From Crossiella sp. S99.2 (GTDB taxonomy: Bacteria > Actinomycetota > Actinomycetes > Mycobacteriales > Pseudonocardiaceae), in contig NZ_JALMDK010000011.1 in assembly GCF_023094165.1 (NCBI RefSeq), positions 186,001 through 250,000 of the forward strand: 64,000 nt of DNA, given 5' to 3'. The notes beneath the pieces are model-generated. The model was not told where the DNA came from, made no database searches, and saw only the letters and a program-made list of their open reading frames with translations. Of this stretch, positions 31,962 through 41,172 are shown piece after piece. Made by a program: the position numbers and the translations under genes. The number at the start of each line of letters is the position of its first letter. Within the stretch, counting starts at the first letter, position 1.

Positions 31962-33818
31962 TCACCGGGTGCCGAAAGTGGCCGCCGCCCACCCTGTCAG
32001 CTCGGTTTTCGCCTGCGCCAGCAGTGTCTGATCCGTGCTGGCCGGGGCGATCAGCGCCACGTGCAGCGTGCCCGCCGGGCCACCGGGCAGCACCAGCCGG
32101 GCCGCCCCGTGGTGCCGGTCCACGCCGATCCCGGTCCCGGCGTACACCGGCGCGCTGCCGAACACGCCCTGATCCGACACGACCGCGCCCGCGGCCAGGT
32201 CCTCCGGCACCTGCACCTCGGTCGGCGCGGCCGCGCCCGAGGAGCGCCACACCAGCACCGCGTGCCGCCGGTCCGCGGTCAGCTTGACCAGTCCGGGGTA
32301 CTCGGCGGGCACCCGTTGCCACTGCTGCACGGTGTTCCCGTCCCGGCTGAGGTCCTCGAAGCTGAACGCCAGACTCCGCCCGGCCACCGCGCGCGGATAC
32401 GCCCGGTCGATCACCCGGCGGTCCACCCTGGGCGTCACCGCGCCGGTGTTGTCCTTGTGCACCGGGGAGAAGTCCTCGTCCATCCACGCGTCGGTCTCGG
32501 TGAGCACCTTGTTCGGGTTGCCGTTCATCAGTTCCCGGTGCCGCCCGCTGTTGGTGTCCCACTGCCACTGGGTGGCCGACATCGGCGGCGCGGCGTTGCG
32601 CGCCTCCCGCCACCAGTTCTTCCCGGCCACGCCGGAATCCAGGGACTGGTAGGCGGCCTTGAGGATGCTGGGGGTCTTGTCCGAGGTGAACCCGGTGATC
32701 GGGTGCCCGAACTCGCTGAGGATCGGCGCGGTCCGGTGGTACTGGGCGCGTTCGCGCACCGCCTGGATGTCCGCGGTGTACTCGCCGTCGCCGGCCTTGC
32801 CCGGCTTGAGGATCCCGGAGCGGGCCTTGGCGTCGTAGAAGTGCGCGTTGAACACGAACCGCTGGCCCAGCGGCGGGATCTCGGTGAGGCCACCGGGTTC
32901 GCGGAAGATCGAGGTGTTGATGTTCCAGTACACCAGGGGTTCGGCGAACAGCGGTTTGTCGGTCCACCCGGCCCGGTCCATGGCCGCGCGGGTGCGCTGG
33001 TAGAACGGCGCCAGGAAGTCCCGTTCCCAGGCCGGTCCCTGCTGGCCTTCGTCGTAGCGCCCGGCGTAGGGCTCGTTCAACGGGTTGAACCCCACCACCC
33101 GGCGGAACTCGTTGCTGCTCAAGGTATTACGCAGGTGTCCGAGCGCGATCTCGCTCTGTGCCAGGAAAGCGTCCAGGATGTTGCGGGGTCCGGCCTCGGT
33201 GTCGATGCGGCGGTTGTGCCAGAAGTCGTAGGTGGCCATGGTGACCGCCTTGTTGTTCTTCATGTTCTGGCCCCAGTTGACGCAGGCCTCGCAGTATTCC
33301 TTGGGATAGCCGCCCGCCCGCACCACCCACTCCGGCGCGCCGTCCCCGGTGTACCAACTGTCCACAGTGAACAGATAGCGGGAGTAGAGATCCTGGTGGT
33401 AGTCCACGAACACGAACAGTCCGGCGGCCAGGAACTCCCGGATCTGCGCGGTCACCCGGTCCAGGTAGGTCCGGTCGATCTGCCCGGCCCGCGGTTCGAC
33501 CCGCTCCCAGGTGATCAGGAACCGCACCGCGTTCGCCCCGGTCAGCCGGCGCATGGCGGTGGCCGACACCCCGGCCTCGGCGGTGCTGGGGAAGGGCAGG
33601 CCGCCGTGTTCGGCGAGTTTGGCGGTGCCGGAGACGTTGTAGCCGCGCAGCAACACCGTGCGCCCGTGCCCGTCCCGGAAGGTGCCCTCAGGTGACACGG
33701 TGACGACGTCGGCCCGCGCGTCGTCGAACCACCATTGCGCCGCGGCGGGCGCCCCCGGCACCGCCGTCAGACCCAGCACGACCGCGAGGACCCCGGTGAC
33801 CACGCTCCGCCATCCCAT
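31962..33818 (-). CDS. Secreted GH5-type glycosidase (endoglycoceramidase-like)
   Basis: 618 residues. Signal peptide to about residue 27 (LGLTAVPGAPAAA). The GH5 barrel has acid/base Glu in GFNPLNEPYAGRY (E249) and nucleophile Glu in ILSEFGHP (E369), with GRTVLLRGYNVSG at the start and FVDYHQDLYSR on strand 3, a combination seen in endoglycoceramidase-related and other GH5 enzymes that act on lipid-linked or hydrophobic glycosides. A C-terminal beta-sandwich domain follows from about residue 500. Substrate is uncertain; cellulose is unlikely to be the only candidate. Confidence 0.85.
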   Translation of the reverse strand: MGWRSVVTGVLAVVLGLTAVPGAPAAAQWWFDDARADVVTVSPEGTFRDGHGRTVLLRGYNVSGTAKLAEHGGLPFPSTAEAGVSATAMRRLTGANAVRFLITWERVEPRAGQIDRTYLDRVTAQIREFLAAGLFVFVDYHQDLYSRYLFTVDSWYTGDGAPEWVVRAGGYPKEYCEACVNWGQNMKNNKAVTMATYDFWHNRRIDTEAGPRNILDAFLAQSEIALGHLRNTLSSNEFRRVVGFNPLNEPYAGRYDEGQQGPAWERDFLAPFYQRTRAAMDRAGWTDKPLFAEPLVYWNINTSIFREPGGLTEIPPLGQRFVFNAHFYDAKARSGILKPGKAGDGEYTADIQAVRERAQYHRTAPILSEFGHPITGFTSDKTPSILKAAYQSLDSGVAGKNWWREARNAAPPMSATQWQWDTNSGRHRELMNGNPNKVLTETDAWMDEDFSPVHKDNTGAVTPRVDRRVIDRAYPRAVAGRSLAFSFEDLSRDGNTVQQWQRVPAEYPGLVKLTADRRHAVLVWRSSGAAAPTEVQVPEDLAAGAVVSDQGVFGSAPVYAGTGIGVDRHHGAARLVLPGGPAGTLHVALIAPASTDQTLLAQAKTELTGWAAATFGTR

Positions 33819-33851
33819 GTCCGCAACGGTAGGGATCGCGGTCGCACAGCG

Positions 33852-34484
33852 TCACCCGCCGAATGAATGTTTTTCACGTTTGAGGTTGGCCTTGGCCGCC
33901 GCCTCCCACCGGTCCTGGGCCGGCGCGGTCCGGTACAGCGGGTCCCGTGCGATCAGCCGGTCCAGCACGGCCCCGCGCCCGACCAGCCAGTCGGCGTCAC
34001 TCACGTGCGCGTATTCCGCGCGCACCGCCAGCGCGTACCGGTCGTAGTCGGCCGCCGTCCCGCCCAGCACCGCGAGGTCGGCGTCCAGCAGGGCCAGGGT
34101 CAGCGGGTCCTCGCCCAGATGGTCGATGGTCGCCAGTACCAACCGTTCGGTCGGCGCGCTGTGCTGTTCGGCCACTCCGGCCTCGCTCAGCCATCGCCGT
34201 ACCCAGTCGGCGCTGCGCCGTTCGTCCTCGCCCGGCACGCCGTCGTAGACCACGTCGTGCGCGGCCGCGGCCACTACCAGCACTGCTCTGTCCACTTCGG
34301 ACAGTCCAAGTTCCTTGCCCAGCCAGGCCGAGTCCCGCAGCACCGCCTCGACGTGGGTCAGGTCGTGGTACCGCCGGTGCTCCTCCCGGTACCGGCCGAT
34401 CAGCTCCTCCCCCGCCCGCCGGGCCACCTCGGGCTGCCCGCCGAGGGTCACCACCGCCGTCACCCACGCGTCCAGAACCATCAC
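33852..34484 (-). CDS. HD-domain protein (putative metal-dependent phosphohydrolase)
   Basis: 210 residues; GTG at 34484 followed at once by ATG, either usable behind GAGGGGGAC. Features of HD proteins: RYHDLTHVEAVL in the first third and the HD doublet in AAAAHDVVYDG, then TIDHL. The rest is helical. Related actinobacterial proteins are annotated only as predicted HD-superfamily hydrolases; phosphoester or nucleotide substrates are possible. It is divergent from the SARP gene. Confidence 0.75.
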   Translation of the reverse strand: MMVLDAWVTAVVTLGGQPEVARRAGEELIGRYREEHRRYHDLTHVEAVLRDSAWLGKELGLSEVDRAVLVVAAAAHDVVYDGVPGEDERRSADWVRRWLSEAGVAEQHSAPTERLVLATIDHLGEDPLTLALLDADLAVLGGTAADYDRYALAVRAEYAHVSDADWLVGRGAVLDRLIARDPLYRTAPAQDRWEAAAKANLKREKHSFGG

Positions 34485-34536
34485 GTCCCCCTCTCATCGC
34501 CACCCAGTGTGACCGCCGGTCTCACAAGATCGGGCG

Positions 34537-34560
34537 ACATGCCTCACGACCACGGCATGT
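34537..34560. promoter_or_regulatory. Inverted repeat ACATGCC-N10-GGCATGT upstream of the SARP gene
   Basis: Perfect 7-bp arms in the 143-bp gap between the divergent HD-protein and SARP genes, 68 bp upstream of the SARP start. A candidate binding site for an unknown regulator. Confidence 0.4.
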
Positions 34561-34627
34561 GAAACCTGTGTCACACTCGGTGAAGACGCTCCGCTGCTGT
34601 CCTTCGACCGGCGAAGGGGGAACGCTG

Positions 34628-36808
34628 GTGGACTTTCGGATCCTGGGTCCCGTTTCGGTTTGGGTCGACGGACAACAGGTTGGGATCACCGAACCCGACC
34701 TGCGGCGCCTGCTTGCGATCCTGCTGCTGGCCGACGGTCGCCCGGTGCCGAAGGAGCAGGTCATCGCCGATCTGTGGGACGGCGCGCCGCCGGTGCGGCC
34801 CGGTCGCGCGCTGCGCACCCAGTTCTCTCAGCTCAGTGAGACGCTGCCACTGCCCGAGGTCCAGTTGCACAGCGCGCACGGCAAGCACCAGTTGCAGGTC
34901 GATCTGGAGAAGCTGGACTGGCACCGGTTCCGCCAACTGGTGGGCCGCGGCCGTTCAGCTGCTCGTGGTGGCCGCTACCAGGCCGCGGTGGAGATCCTGA
35001 CCCAGGCCCTGGACGAGTGGCGCGGGGACGCCCTGGCCGACGTGGACGGCGACTGGGCCCGCCGCTGCCGCGCGCACCTGGAACGGCAGCGGCGCAGTGC
35101 CCGGCAGTGCCTGGTCGCCGCCCGCCGGGCCTGCACCGGCAGGCAGATCTTCGTGCCGGTGCCGCGCCGTGGCGAGATCGAACGCGGCCCGGCCCCCATG
35201 CAACTCCCCCTCGGGCTGGCGGACTTTGTTGGCCGGGAACAGGAACTGGCCACCCTGGGCACCGCGATCCCCGGCACCGTCACGGTGATCAACGGCGCCC
35301 CGGGCAGCGGTAAGACTTCCCTGGCGCTGGCCTGGGCGCACCGGGTCAGCGACCGGCACCCCGACGGCGCGCTGTTCGCCGAACTACGCGGACACGGCCC
35401 CGGTGAGCCGGTGCCGCCGACCGAACTGCTCGCCGATTTCCTCACCGGGCTCGGCGTGGCCCCGGCCAAGATCCCGGCCACCGAGAGCGCCCGCGCCGAA
35501 CTGTTCCGCACCCTGCTGATCCGCCGCCGCCTGCTAATCCTGCTCGACGGCGCCCGCGACCTGGCCCAGGTGCAGCCGCTGCTGCCCGGCCTGCCCGGGG
35601 TCACCGTGGTGATCACCAGCCACGAACCCCTTGACCTGCCAGGACGGCACATCACCGTCGGCCCGCTCTCCCCCGCCGACGCGACCGGACTGCTCAAGGA
35701 GCTGATCGGCCCGGCCCGGGTGGCCAACCAGGCCGGGGCACTGGCCGACCTGGCCCGCTACTGCGCCTACCTGCCCCTGGCGCTGCGTATCGCCGGCCGC
35801 CGGGTCGCCGGCCGGCCGCACACCTACCTGGCCGATCTGGTCGGTGAACTCCGGGAGGAACGGCACCGGCTGGACCGGCTCTCCCCCGACACCGACGGCT
35901 CCGGCGCGATCCGCGGCACCTTCCGCTGGTCCTACCGCGCGCTTCCCCTGCCGGCGCAACGCATGTTCCGGCTGCTCGGTCTCTACCAGGGCGTGGACGT
36001 CGACGCGCCCGCCGCGGCCGCACTGTCCGGAATGGACCTTGAGCAGGCCACGAAGCTGTTGCGGGACCTCAGCAAGGCGCAACTGCTGCAGCCGAGTCCG
36101 CGTGGCGCGTACCAGCTACACGACCTGCTGCGCGGCTACGCGGCCGAACGCGCCCTGCGAGAAGAAGGCGCGAACAACCGGCAGGCCGCCATCCGCAGGC
36201 TGCTCGACCACTACCGGGCCGCGGGCGCCGATCCCGGACACGCCTGGAGCGACACTGAACTGATCAACCTGTGCGCCGCCGCGCGCAGTGCGACCAGCAC
36301 CGGAAACCACGCGGTGGCAGTGGATCTGCTGACCACCGCGGGCACCGTGCATCGTTCCCGCGGCCAGCTGGACCGGGCCATCGCCCGCTACCACCTGGCC
36401 TGGGTGAGCGGGGACCGGCACGGCGACACCGACATCGCGCACCGCCTCGGCGAGACCTACCTGGCCGCCGGCCGGTTGTGCGCGGCGGTGGAGGTCCTCG
36501 GCCGGGCCACCCCGGACGCGCTCACCCTCGACCTCCTGGGCGGCTGCTACCAGCGGCTGGGCCGCCCGGACGCGGCGATCCAGCACTTCCAGCGCGGCCT
36601 CCGCCTGGTCAACGAACCCGCCGCCGAGGCGCGACTGCTGTCCAGCCTGGGTGAGGCGCTACGCCGACTAGGCCGGTTGGCGCAGGCCAGGGAACACCTG
36701 GCCCGCGCCCTGGAACTGAGCCGCCGGATCGGCGATCACGGGGTGACCGCGCACTGCCTGCACAGCCTCAGCCAGCTGCCCAGCACGCTCAGCCCGAACC
36801 TGCCCTGA
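34628..36808 (+). CDS. SARP/AfsR-family regulator with NB-ARC and TPR domains
   Basis: 726 residues from the GTG at 34628, preceded by AAGGGGG at 7 nt. Order: OmpR-type winged helix (1-85, FRILGPVSVWVDGQQV...DLRRLLAILLLADGRPVPKEQVIADLW), a shortened BTAD-like helical domain (about 95-165), NB-ARC ATPase with Walker A GAPGSGKT (223-230) and LLILLDGARDL (about 300), then TPR-like repeats from about residue 560. SARPs activate secondary-metabolite or other specialised genes; AfsR-like members hydrolyse ATP. The BTAD is shorter than usual. Its stop overlaps the end of the convergent deacetylase gene by 20 bp. No direct target is visible. Confidence 0.88.
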   Translation: MDFRILGPVSVWVDGQQVGITEPDLRRLLAILLLADGRPVPKEQVIADLWDGAPPVRPGRALRTQFSQLSETLPLPEVQLHSAHGKHQLQVDLEKLDWHRFRQLVGRGRSAARGGRYQAAVEILTQALDEWRGDALADVDGDWARRCRAHLERQRRSARQCLVAARRACTGRQIFVPVPRRGEIERGPAPMQLPLGLADFVGREQELATLGTAIPGTVTVINGAPGSGKTSLALAWAHRVSDRHPDGALFAELRGHGPGEPVPPTELLADFLTGLGVAPAKIPATESARAELFRTLLIRRRLLILLDGARDLAQVQPLLPGLPGVTVVITSHEPLDLPGRHITVGPLSPADATGLLKELIGPARVANQAGALADLARYCAYLPLALRIAGRRVAGRPHTYLADLVGELREERHRLDRLSPDTDGSGAIRGTFRWSYRALPLPAQRMFRLLGLYQGVDVDAPAAAALSGMDLEQATKLLRDLSKAQLLQPSPRGAYQLHDLLRGYAAERALREEGANNRQAAIRRLLDHYRAAGADPGHAWSDTELINLCAAARSATSTGNHAVAVDLLTTAGTVHRSRGQLDRAIARYHLAWVSGDRHGDTDIAHRLGETYLAAGRLCAAVEVLGRATPDALTLDLLGGCYQRLGRPDAAIQHFQRGLRLVNEPAAEARLLSSLGEALRRLGRLAQAREHLARALELSRRIGDHGVTAHCLHSLSQLPSTLSPNLP

Positions 36809-39479
36809 CCCGTGAGGCGGAAACCTTCCCGTCCGGGGTCTCGAAGCCGAGCAGCACCTGGGCCGGTCGCCCGCCGGTGACCGGCACGGTGATCTCGCTG
36901 AACCCGTGCGACAGCTCAATTGTCTTGCGGCCCAACAGTTTTCCGTCCTGGTTGAGCACGAACACGTACGCCTTGCCGGGTGCGCCGAGCACCCGCGCGG
37001 TCACCGTGTCACCCTGGGTCCGGGCCGAGAGCAGTCGCGCGGATTCCCAGACGGGCGCGATCGGCTTGCCGCCCAGGGAAATGCCGGTGCGCACGGACTG
37101 CTCCACCGACTGCGCTGAGTCCACAGAGGACAGTGCGATCAGCGGGAGCCTGGCCGCGGGCGGGTCCACCGGACGGCCCGTGGGCGGGGTGTAGCCGTCG
37201 AAAACCGCGCGGCCCCAACGGTACGGGTCGCCCTGCACGCCGCCCCAGGTGGACCAGCCGAGCCGGGTCTGGCCGATCTTGTCCTGGGTGTCGGAGTCGT
37301 AGACGAACAGGTTCAGTCCGACCTTGGCCGGGTCCAGCGCACCCGGCACCGCGGCCAGGGGCAGTGCGAGTTCGATGGTGTAGCCGGTGTACGGGCTGCT
37401 CACCTTGCTCGCCACCTGGAGTCCGGGCACCGTCTCGGCGGCCGGGCCCTGGAAGTTGTCGGCGTCCCTGGCCGCGCACGGCTTGCCCGCGGTGGTGGTC
37501 GGGAACACGGCCAGTTTCAGCGTGGTGGAGGTGTTCTCGGACTTGCCGCGCGGGTCGATGGCCAGTTCCAGGGAGTCGGTGCGCCAGTGCCGTTTGCAGT
37601 CGGCGGCGTCCAGCACACTGCCCTGTTTGTCATCGGCCACCGTGACCAGCGCGTACAGGGTGTCGTTGTGCCAGGTCAGTTTCGCCTTGGCCGAGCAGTC
37701 CGCGGCGGAGACGCAGTCCTCGCCTTCCCAGCGGGTGGACAGGTCCAGTTCCGGACCCGAGTACTCGCCGGGTGTGGCCACCCCGTCCACGGTGGGTGCG
37801 GTGGGCGCCTGTGGGATCGTGCTGCGCGGCACCAGTTCCAGGGCCGGGGTGCTGCTGCTGACGCCGGTCACCGACAGCGTGTACTTGTAGTCCCCGCCCT
37901 GCATCCCGGTGCGCAGCGCGGTGTCGGTGTTGGTCACCTTGCCGGCGAGCGTGGTCGTGGCGCCGGCGGCCAGTCCGGTGAACGGCAGGCTCGTGGTGGC
38001 ACTGAACCCGGTCGGCGGCGCGATGGTCACGGTGCCCGACCTGGTCGCGGAACCGTTGTTGCGCACCAGGATCGGCAGTTCGCGGTCCCCGCCGGAGGGC
38101 AGGGTGAGCACCGGCGGCACCAGGTCGGCCAGCGCGGGCACTCCGCTGCGCTGCGCCCAGTCCCGGAACTGGGCGACCTGCGGCAGCGGCTGCTGCTCCG
38201 CGGTCAGCTCCGGCACCACGGCCACCACGGTCTCGGTGTACCCGGATCCGTTGCCACTGCTCAGTTCCACCGGAATCCGCACCCGGCCCGGCTTGGTGCC
38301 GGCGGGCACGGTCACGGTGAACTCGGCACTCGCCGACCGTCCAGAGTAGACAGTGCCGAGTCGCCCGTACCCGGTCGCCTGCCACCCGGCGGGCAGCGCG
38401 AGCTTGGCCTCCACCCGGGTCAGCGGCCGGTCCTCCGGGGCGGTCACCGTCACCTTGACCGGCACCGAGGATCCGGCGACCAGGCTGAACCGCCCGGCCT
38501 CGGCCACCGCGCCAGTACCCAGGGGCAGGCCGCCCGGGGTCGGGATCAGCGCGCCGTGCAGTGCCGCGTCCGGGCCATTGGCGGTCGGCGAGAACGGCAC
38601 CCGGCTGGCCACCTGGGTGAACCAGTCGCAGTCGATGAGTTTCGGATCCGTTGGCACGTCGGGGAATCCGGCCCAGCCCTGGGTCACGTACTCCCGCTGT
38701 GCGGACCGCTCCTCCTGCGCCCAGCTGCGACCGGGCACAGTGGACGGTCGCCCGTCCCACACCCCGTACACCCGGTCAGTGGCCTCGGCGGGCACGAACT
38801 TCGCCGCGCAGTCCGGTCCACTGGGCCGCTCACCGCGGGCCCCGCCGGTCAGCAACCGTTTGACCGACCACGGCCGCAATACCTCCTCGCGCAACTGCTC
38901 CGGGTAGGCGCCGGGGTCGGCGGCCACCCGGTATGCCTCGATGGCCAGCCGAGCCGCGTACTGGTGGTTGCCGTGGTTGCCCGGGGTGGGCGCGGGATCC
39001 ATGGTGACCACGAGTTCGGGGCGGGTCTGCCGGATCGCCCGGACCAGCTTGCCGAGCACGTCCTGGTGTTGCCAGCCCTGTTCGGTCAGCGGCGAGCTGA
39101 CCGTGTAGTAGAAGTCGGCCTCGTCCAGGTTGAGCACCTCGGTGATCCCGGCCCGGCGCACCGCCCGCCGCTCCTCGGCCTCCCGGAGCTGGCCCAGTGC
39201 CGGGCCTTCCTCGGGTCCGGCCGCGTTGCCGCCGCCCTCGCCGCGGGTGATGGTGACCACCCCGGCCCGCACCTTGTGCTCGGCGTGCCACTGCCCGAAG
39301 GTGGACAGGCTGAACGCCTCGTCATCGGGGTGCGCGCCCACGAACAGCGCGTCCAGGTCGACCGCGCGCCGCGCGGCCTCCGCCTGCTCGTCCACCGCGG
39401 TGGCCGGACTCTCCAGCGCCACCAACGTGATCAGGGCGGCGGCCACCGGCAGCAGCCCGGTCAGCCAACGTCGATCCAC
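36789..39479 (-). CDS. Secreted multidomain PIG-L deacetylase with NEW3 and CBM9-like domains
   Basis: 896 residues from the GTG at 39479, behind AAGGAGAACCGG. Signal peptide to about residue 29. PIG-L/LmbE domain (about 40-290) with the metal motif AHPDDE (49-54) and a second metal site in NHGNHQYAAR. Then two Ig-like, NPCBM-associated NEW3-type regions (about 320-540), a CBM9/DOMON-like carbohydrate-binding domain starting at TAPTVDGVATPGEYSG (about 560-730) and a C-terminal beta domain. PIG-L enzymes remove N-acetyl groups from GlcNAc-containing compounds. It is the last gene of the operon pfkB-binding protein-permease-permease, 17 nt after the previous stop, so deacetylation outside the cell probably prepares the imported sugar. 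Confidence 0.85.
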   Translation of the reverse strand: MDRRWLTGLLPVAAALITLVALESPATAVDEQAEAARRAVDLDALFVGAHPDDEAFSLSTFGQWHAEHKVRAGVVTITRGEGGGNAAGPEEGPALGQLREAEERRAVRRAGITEVLNLDEADFYYTVSSPLTEQGWQHQDVLGKLVRAIRQTRPELVVTMDPAPTPGNHGNHQYAARLAIEAYRVAADPGAYPEQLREEVLRPWSVKRLLTGGARGERPSGPDCAAKFVPAEATDRVYGVWDGRPSTVPGRSWAQEERSAQREYVTQGWAGFPDVPTDPKLIDCDWFTQVASRVPFSPTANGPDAALHGALIPTPGGLPLGTGAVAEAGRFSLVAGSSVPVKVTVTAPEDRPLTRVEAKLALPAGWQATGYGRLGTVYSGRSASAEFTVTVPAGTKPGRVRIPVELSSGNGSGYTETVVAVVPELTAEQQPLPQVAQFRDWAQRSGVPALADLVPPVLTLPSGGDRELPILVRNNGSATRSGTVTIAPPTGFSATTSLPFTGLAAGATTTLAGKVTNTDTALRTGMQGGDYKYTLSVTGVSSSTPALELVPRSTIPQAPTAPTVDGVATPGEYSGPELDLSTRWEGEDCVSAADCSAKAKLTWHNDTLYALVTVADDKQGSVLDAADCKRHWRTDSLELAIDPRGKSENTSTTLKLAVFPTTTAGKPCAARDADNFQGPAAETVPGLQVASKVSSPYTGYTIELALPLAAVPGALDPAKVGLNLFVYDSDTQDKIGQTRLGWSTWGGVQGDPYRWGRAVFDGYTPPTGRPVDPPAARLPLIALSSVDSAQSVEQSVRTGISLGGKPIAPVWESARLLSARTQGDTVTARVLGAPGKAYVFVLNQDGKLLGRKTIELSHGFSEITVPVTGGRPAQVLLGFETPDGKVSASRVRAGSG

Positions 39480-39496
39480 CCGGTTCTCCTTACGTG

Positions 39497-40303
39497 TCAA
39501 CCCTTGACCGCGCCGTCCAGCATGCCGCGGATGAAATGTCGTTGCAGGAAGAGATAAAGCACCACCACGGGCAGCGCGACCAGCACCGAACCGGCCGCCA
39601 GCAGCGGCACGCTCGTGGTCGCCCGGCCCTGGAAGAACCGCAGCCCCAGCGGGGCGGTGCGCAGCCCCTCGTCGGTGACCATGACCAGGGCGAGCAGGAA
39701 CTCGTTCCAGGTCCACATGAACACCAGCACCACCAGGGTCAGCACCGCGGGCCTGCCCATCGGCAGCAGCACCCGCCACAGGATCTGCCAGTGCCCGGCC
39801 CCATCCAGTCGCGCCGCCTCCACCACACTGGTGGAGCTGGACCGGAAGTAGGCGCGCATCCAGAACACGCCGAAGGCCACCGACTGCGCGACCTGCGGCA
39901 GCACCAGCGCCGCGTAGGTGTCGAGCAGGCCGACATCGCGCAGGTCGAAGTACAGCGGCACCACCACGGCCTGACTGGGGATGGTGACCCCGAGCAGCAG
40001 CAGGTAGAACAGCAGCCCCGACCCGCGGAAACGCATGGTGCCAAAGGCATAGCCGGCCAGCACCGACAGCAGCGCGGACAGCGCCACCACGGCCACCGCG
40101 ACGATCGCGCTGGTGCCGAGGTAACTGCCGAACTTGCCCTGGGTCCAGGCGGTGAGGAAGTTCTCCGGATGCCAGCCGCCCTGCCCCGGCACGTCGGAAC
40201 GCACCGCGGTCAACAGGATCCACAGCACCGGGTAGAGCGCGTACCCGGCGAAGAGCAGCAACACCACATACGTGCCAACGCGTTCCCAGCGGGACACCGT
40301 CAT
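39497..40303 (-). CDS. ABC sugar permease (MalG-like)
   Basis: 268 residues. Six predicted membrane segments; EAA loop EAARLDGAGHWQILWRVLLPMGRP, ending RHFIRGMLDGAVKG as in MalG-type subunits. The ATG overlaps the stop of the preceding permease (ATGA at 40300-40303), so the two are made in equal amounts. Together they form the channel of the importer whose binding protein is encoded at 41159. No ATPase gene is present; a shared MsiK-type subunit is inferred. Confidence 0.91.
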   Translation of the reverse strand: MTVSRWERVGTYVVLLLFAGYALYPVLWILLTAVRSDVPGQGGWHPENFLTAWTQGKFGSYLGTSAIVAVAVVALSALLSVLAGYAFGTMRFRGSGLLFYLLLLGVTIPSQAVVVPLYFDLRDVGLLDTYAALVLPQVAQSVAFGVFWMRAYFRSSSTSVVEAARLDGAGHWQILWRVLLPMGRPAVLTLVVLVFMWTWNEFLLALVMVTDEGLRTAPLGLRFFQGRATTSVPLLAAGSVLVALPVVVLYLFLQRHFIRGMLDGAVKG

Positions 40304-41172
40304 CGCCGACCCCCAGCCAGTCGCAGCACCACCGCGCTGAGCGCGAACACCAGGACGGTCAGGGTGATCCCGATCGCCGCCGCCGAACCCACCTGCCCGG
40401 ACTGGAAAGCTCGGTGGTAGATCTCGTAGGCGGGCACCGTGGTCGACTCGCCCGGCCCACCCAGTGGGGTCATCACGTACACCAGGTCGAAGGTGCGCAG
40501 CGAGGAGATCACGGTCAGCGTCAGCGCCACCGCGATGTCCGGACGCAGCGCGGGCAGCGTCACCGAGCGAAATTCGCGCAGCACCCCGGCCCCGTCCAGC
40601 CGCGCCGCCTCGTACAGGTCACCGGAGATCCGGCCGATCCCGGCCAGGAACAACACCACGGTCAGTCCGGTCTGCACCCAGGTGCCGACCAGCCCGACCG
40701 CGATCAGCGCGGTGCTTTCCTCGCCCAGCCAGTTGAACGCGAACGCGTCGAGGCCCAGCGCGCGCAGCGCCGAGTTGAGCGGGCCGTCCGGGGCCAGGAT
40801 CTGTTGCCAGGCAACGGCGACCACCACCATCGCCACCACCTGCGGCAGGAACACCACGGTGCGGAAGAAGGCGAGTCCGCGCACCCGGCTGCGATGCAGA
40901 GCCGAGGCCAGTATCAGCCCGAGGCACACCGGCAGGATGGAGAAGAACACGATCAGCACCAGCGCGTGCCCGAACGCCGCGCGCAATCCGGCCTCGGCGA
41001 ACAGGGTCAGGTAGTTGTCCAGTCCCGCCCAGGTGCCGAGTGTCAGACCGTCCCAGTCGAACAGCGAGATCCACGCGCTGTGCAGCAACGGGAACAGCAG
41101 GAACGCCCCGTACACGGCCAAGGCCGGCAACACATAGAGGTAGCCGACCCGCCGCGGTTCACCGGCCGCCAC
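40300..41172 (-). CDS. ABC sugar permease (MalF-like)
   Basis: 290 residues, GTG start. First segment VLPALAVYGAFLLFPLLHSAWISLFDWDG is typical of MalF/UgpA-type subunits; EAA loop EAARLDGAGVLREFRSVTLPALRP. Its start overlaps the end of the binding-protein gene by 14 bp and its stop overlaps the next permease start, so three transporter genes are tightly coupled. The binding specificity cannot be read from the sequence. Confidence 0.91.
   Translation of the reverse strand: MAAGEPRRVGYLYVLPALAVYGAFLLFPLLHSAWISLFDWDGLTLGTWAGLDNYLTLFAEAGLRAAFGHALVLIVFFSILPVCLGLILASALHRSRVRGLAFFRTVVFLPQVVAMVVVAVAWQQILAPDGPLNSALRALGLDAFAFNWLGEESTALIAVGLVGTWVQTGLTVVLFLAGIGRISGDLYEAARLDGAGVLREFRSVTLPALRPDIAVALTLTVISSLRTFDLVYVMTPLGGPGESTTVPAYEIYHRAFQSGQVGSAAAIGITLTVLVFALSAVVLRLAGGRR

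Noticed and set aside
38353..39557. Plus-strand long readings opposite the PIG-L gene
   Set aside because: High G+C antisense frames with Arg/Gly/Pro bias, no start signals.
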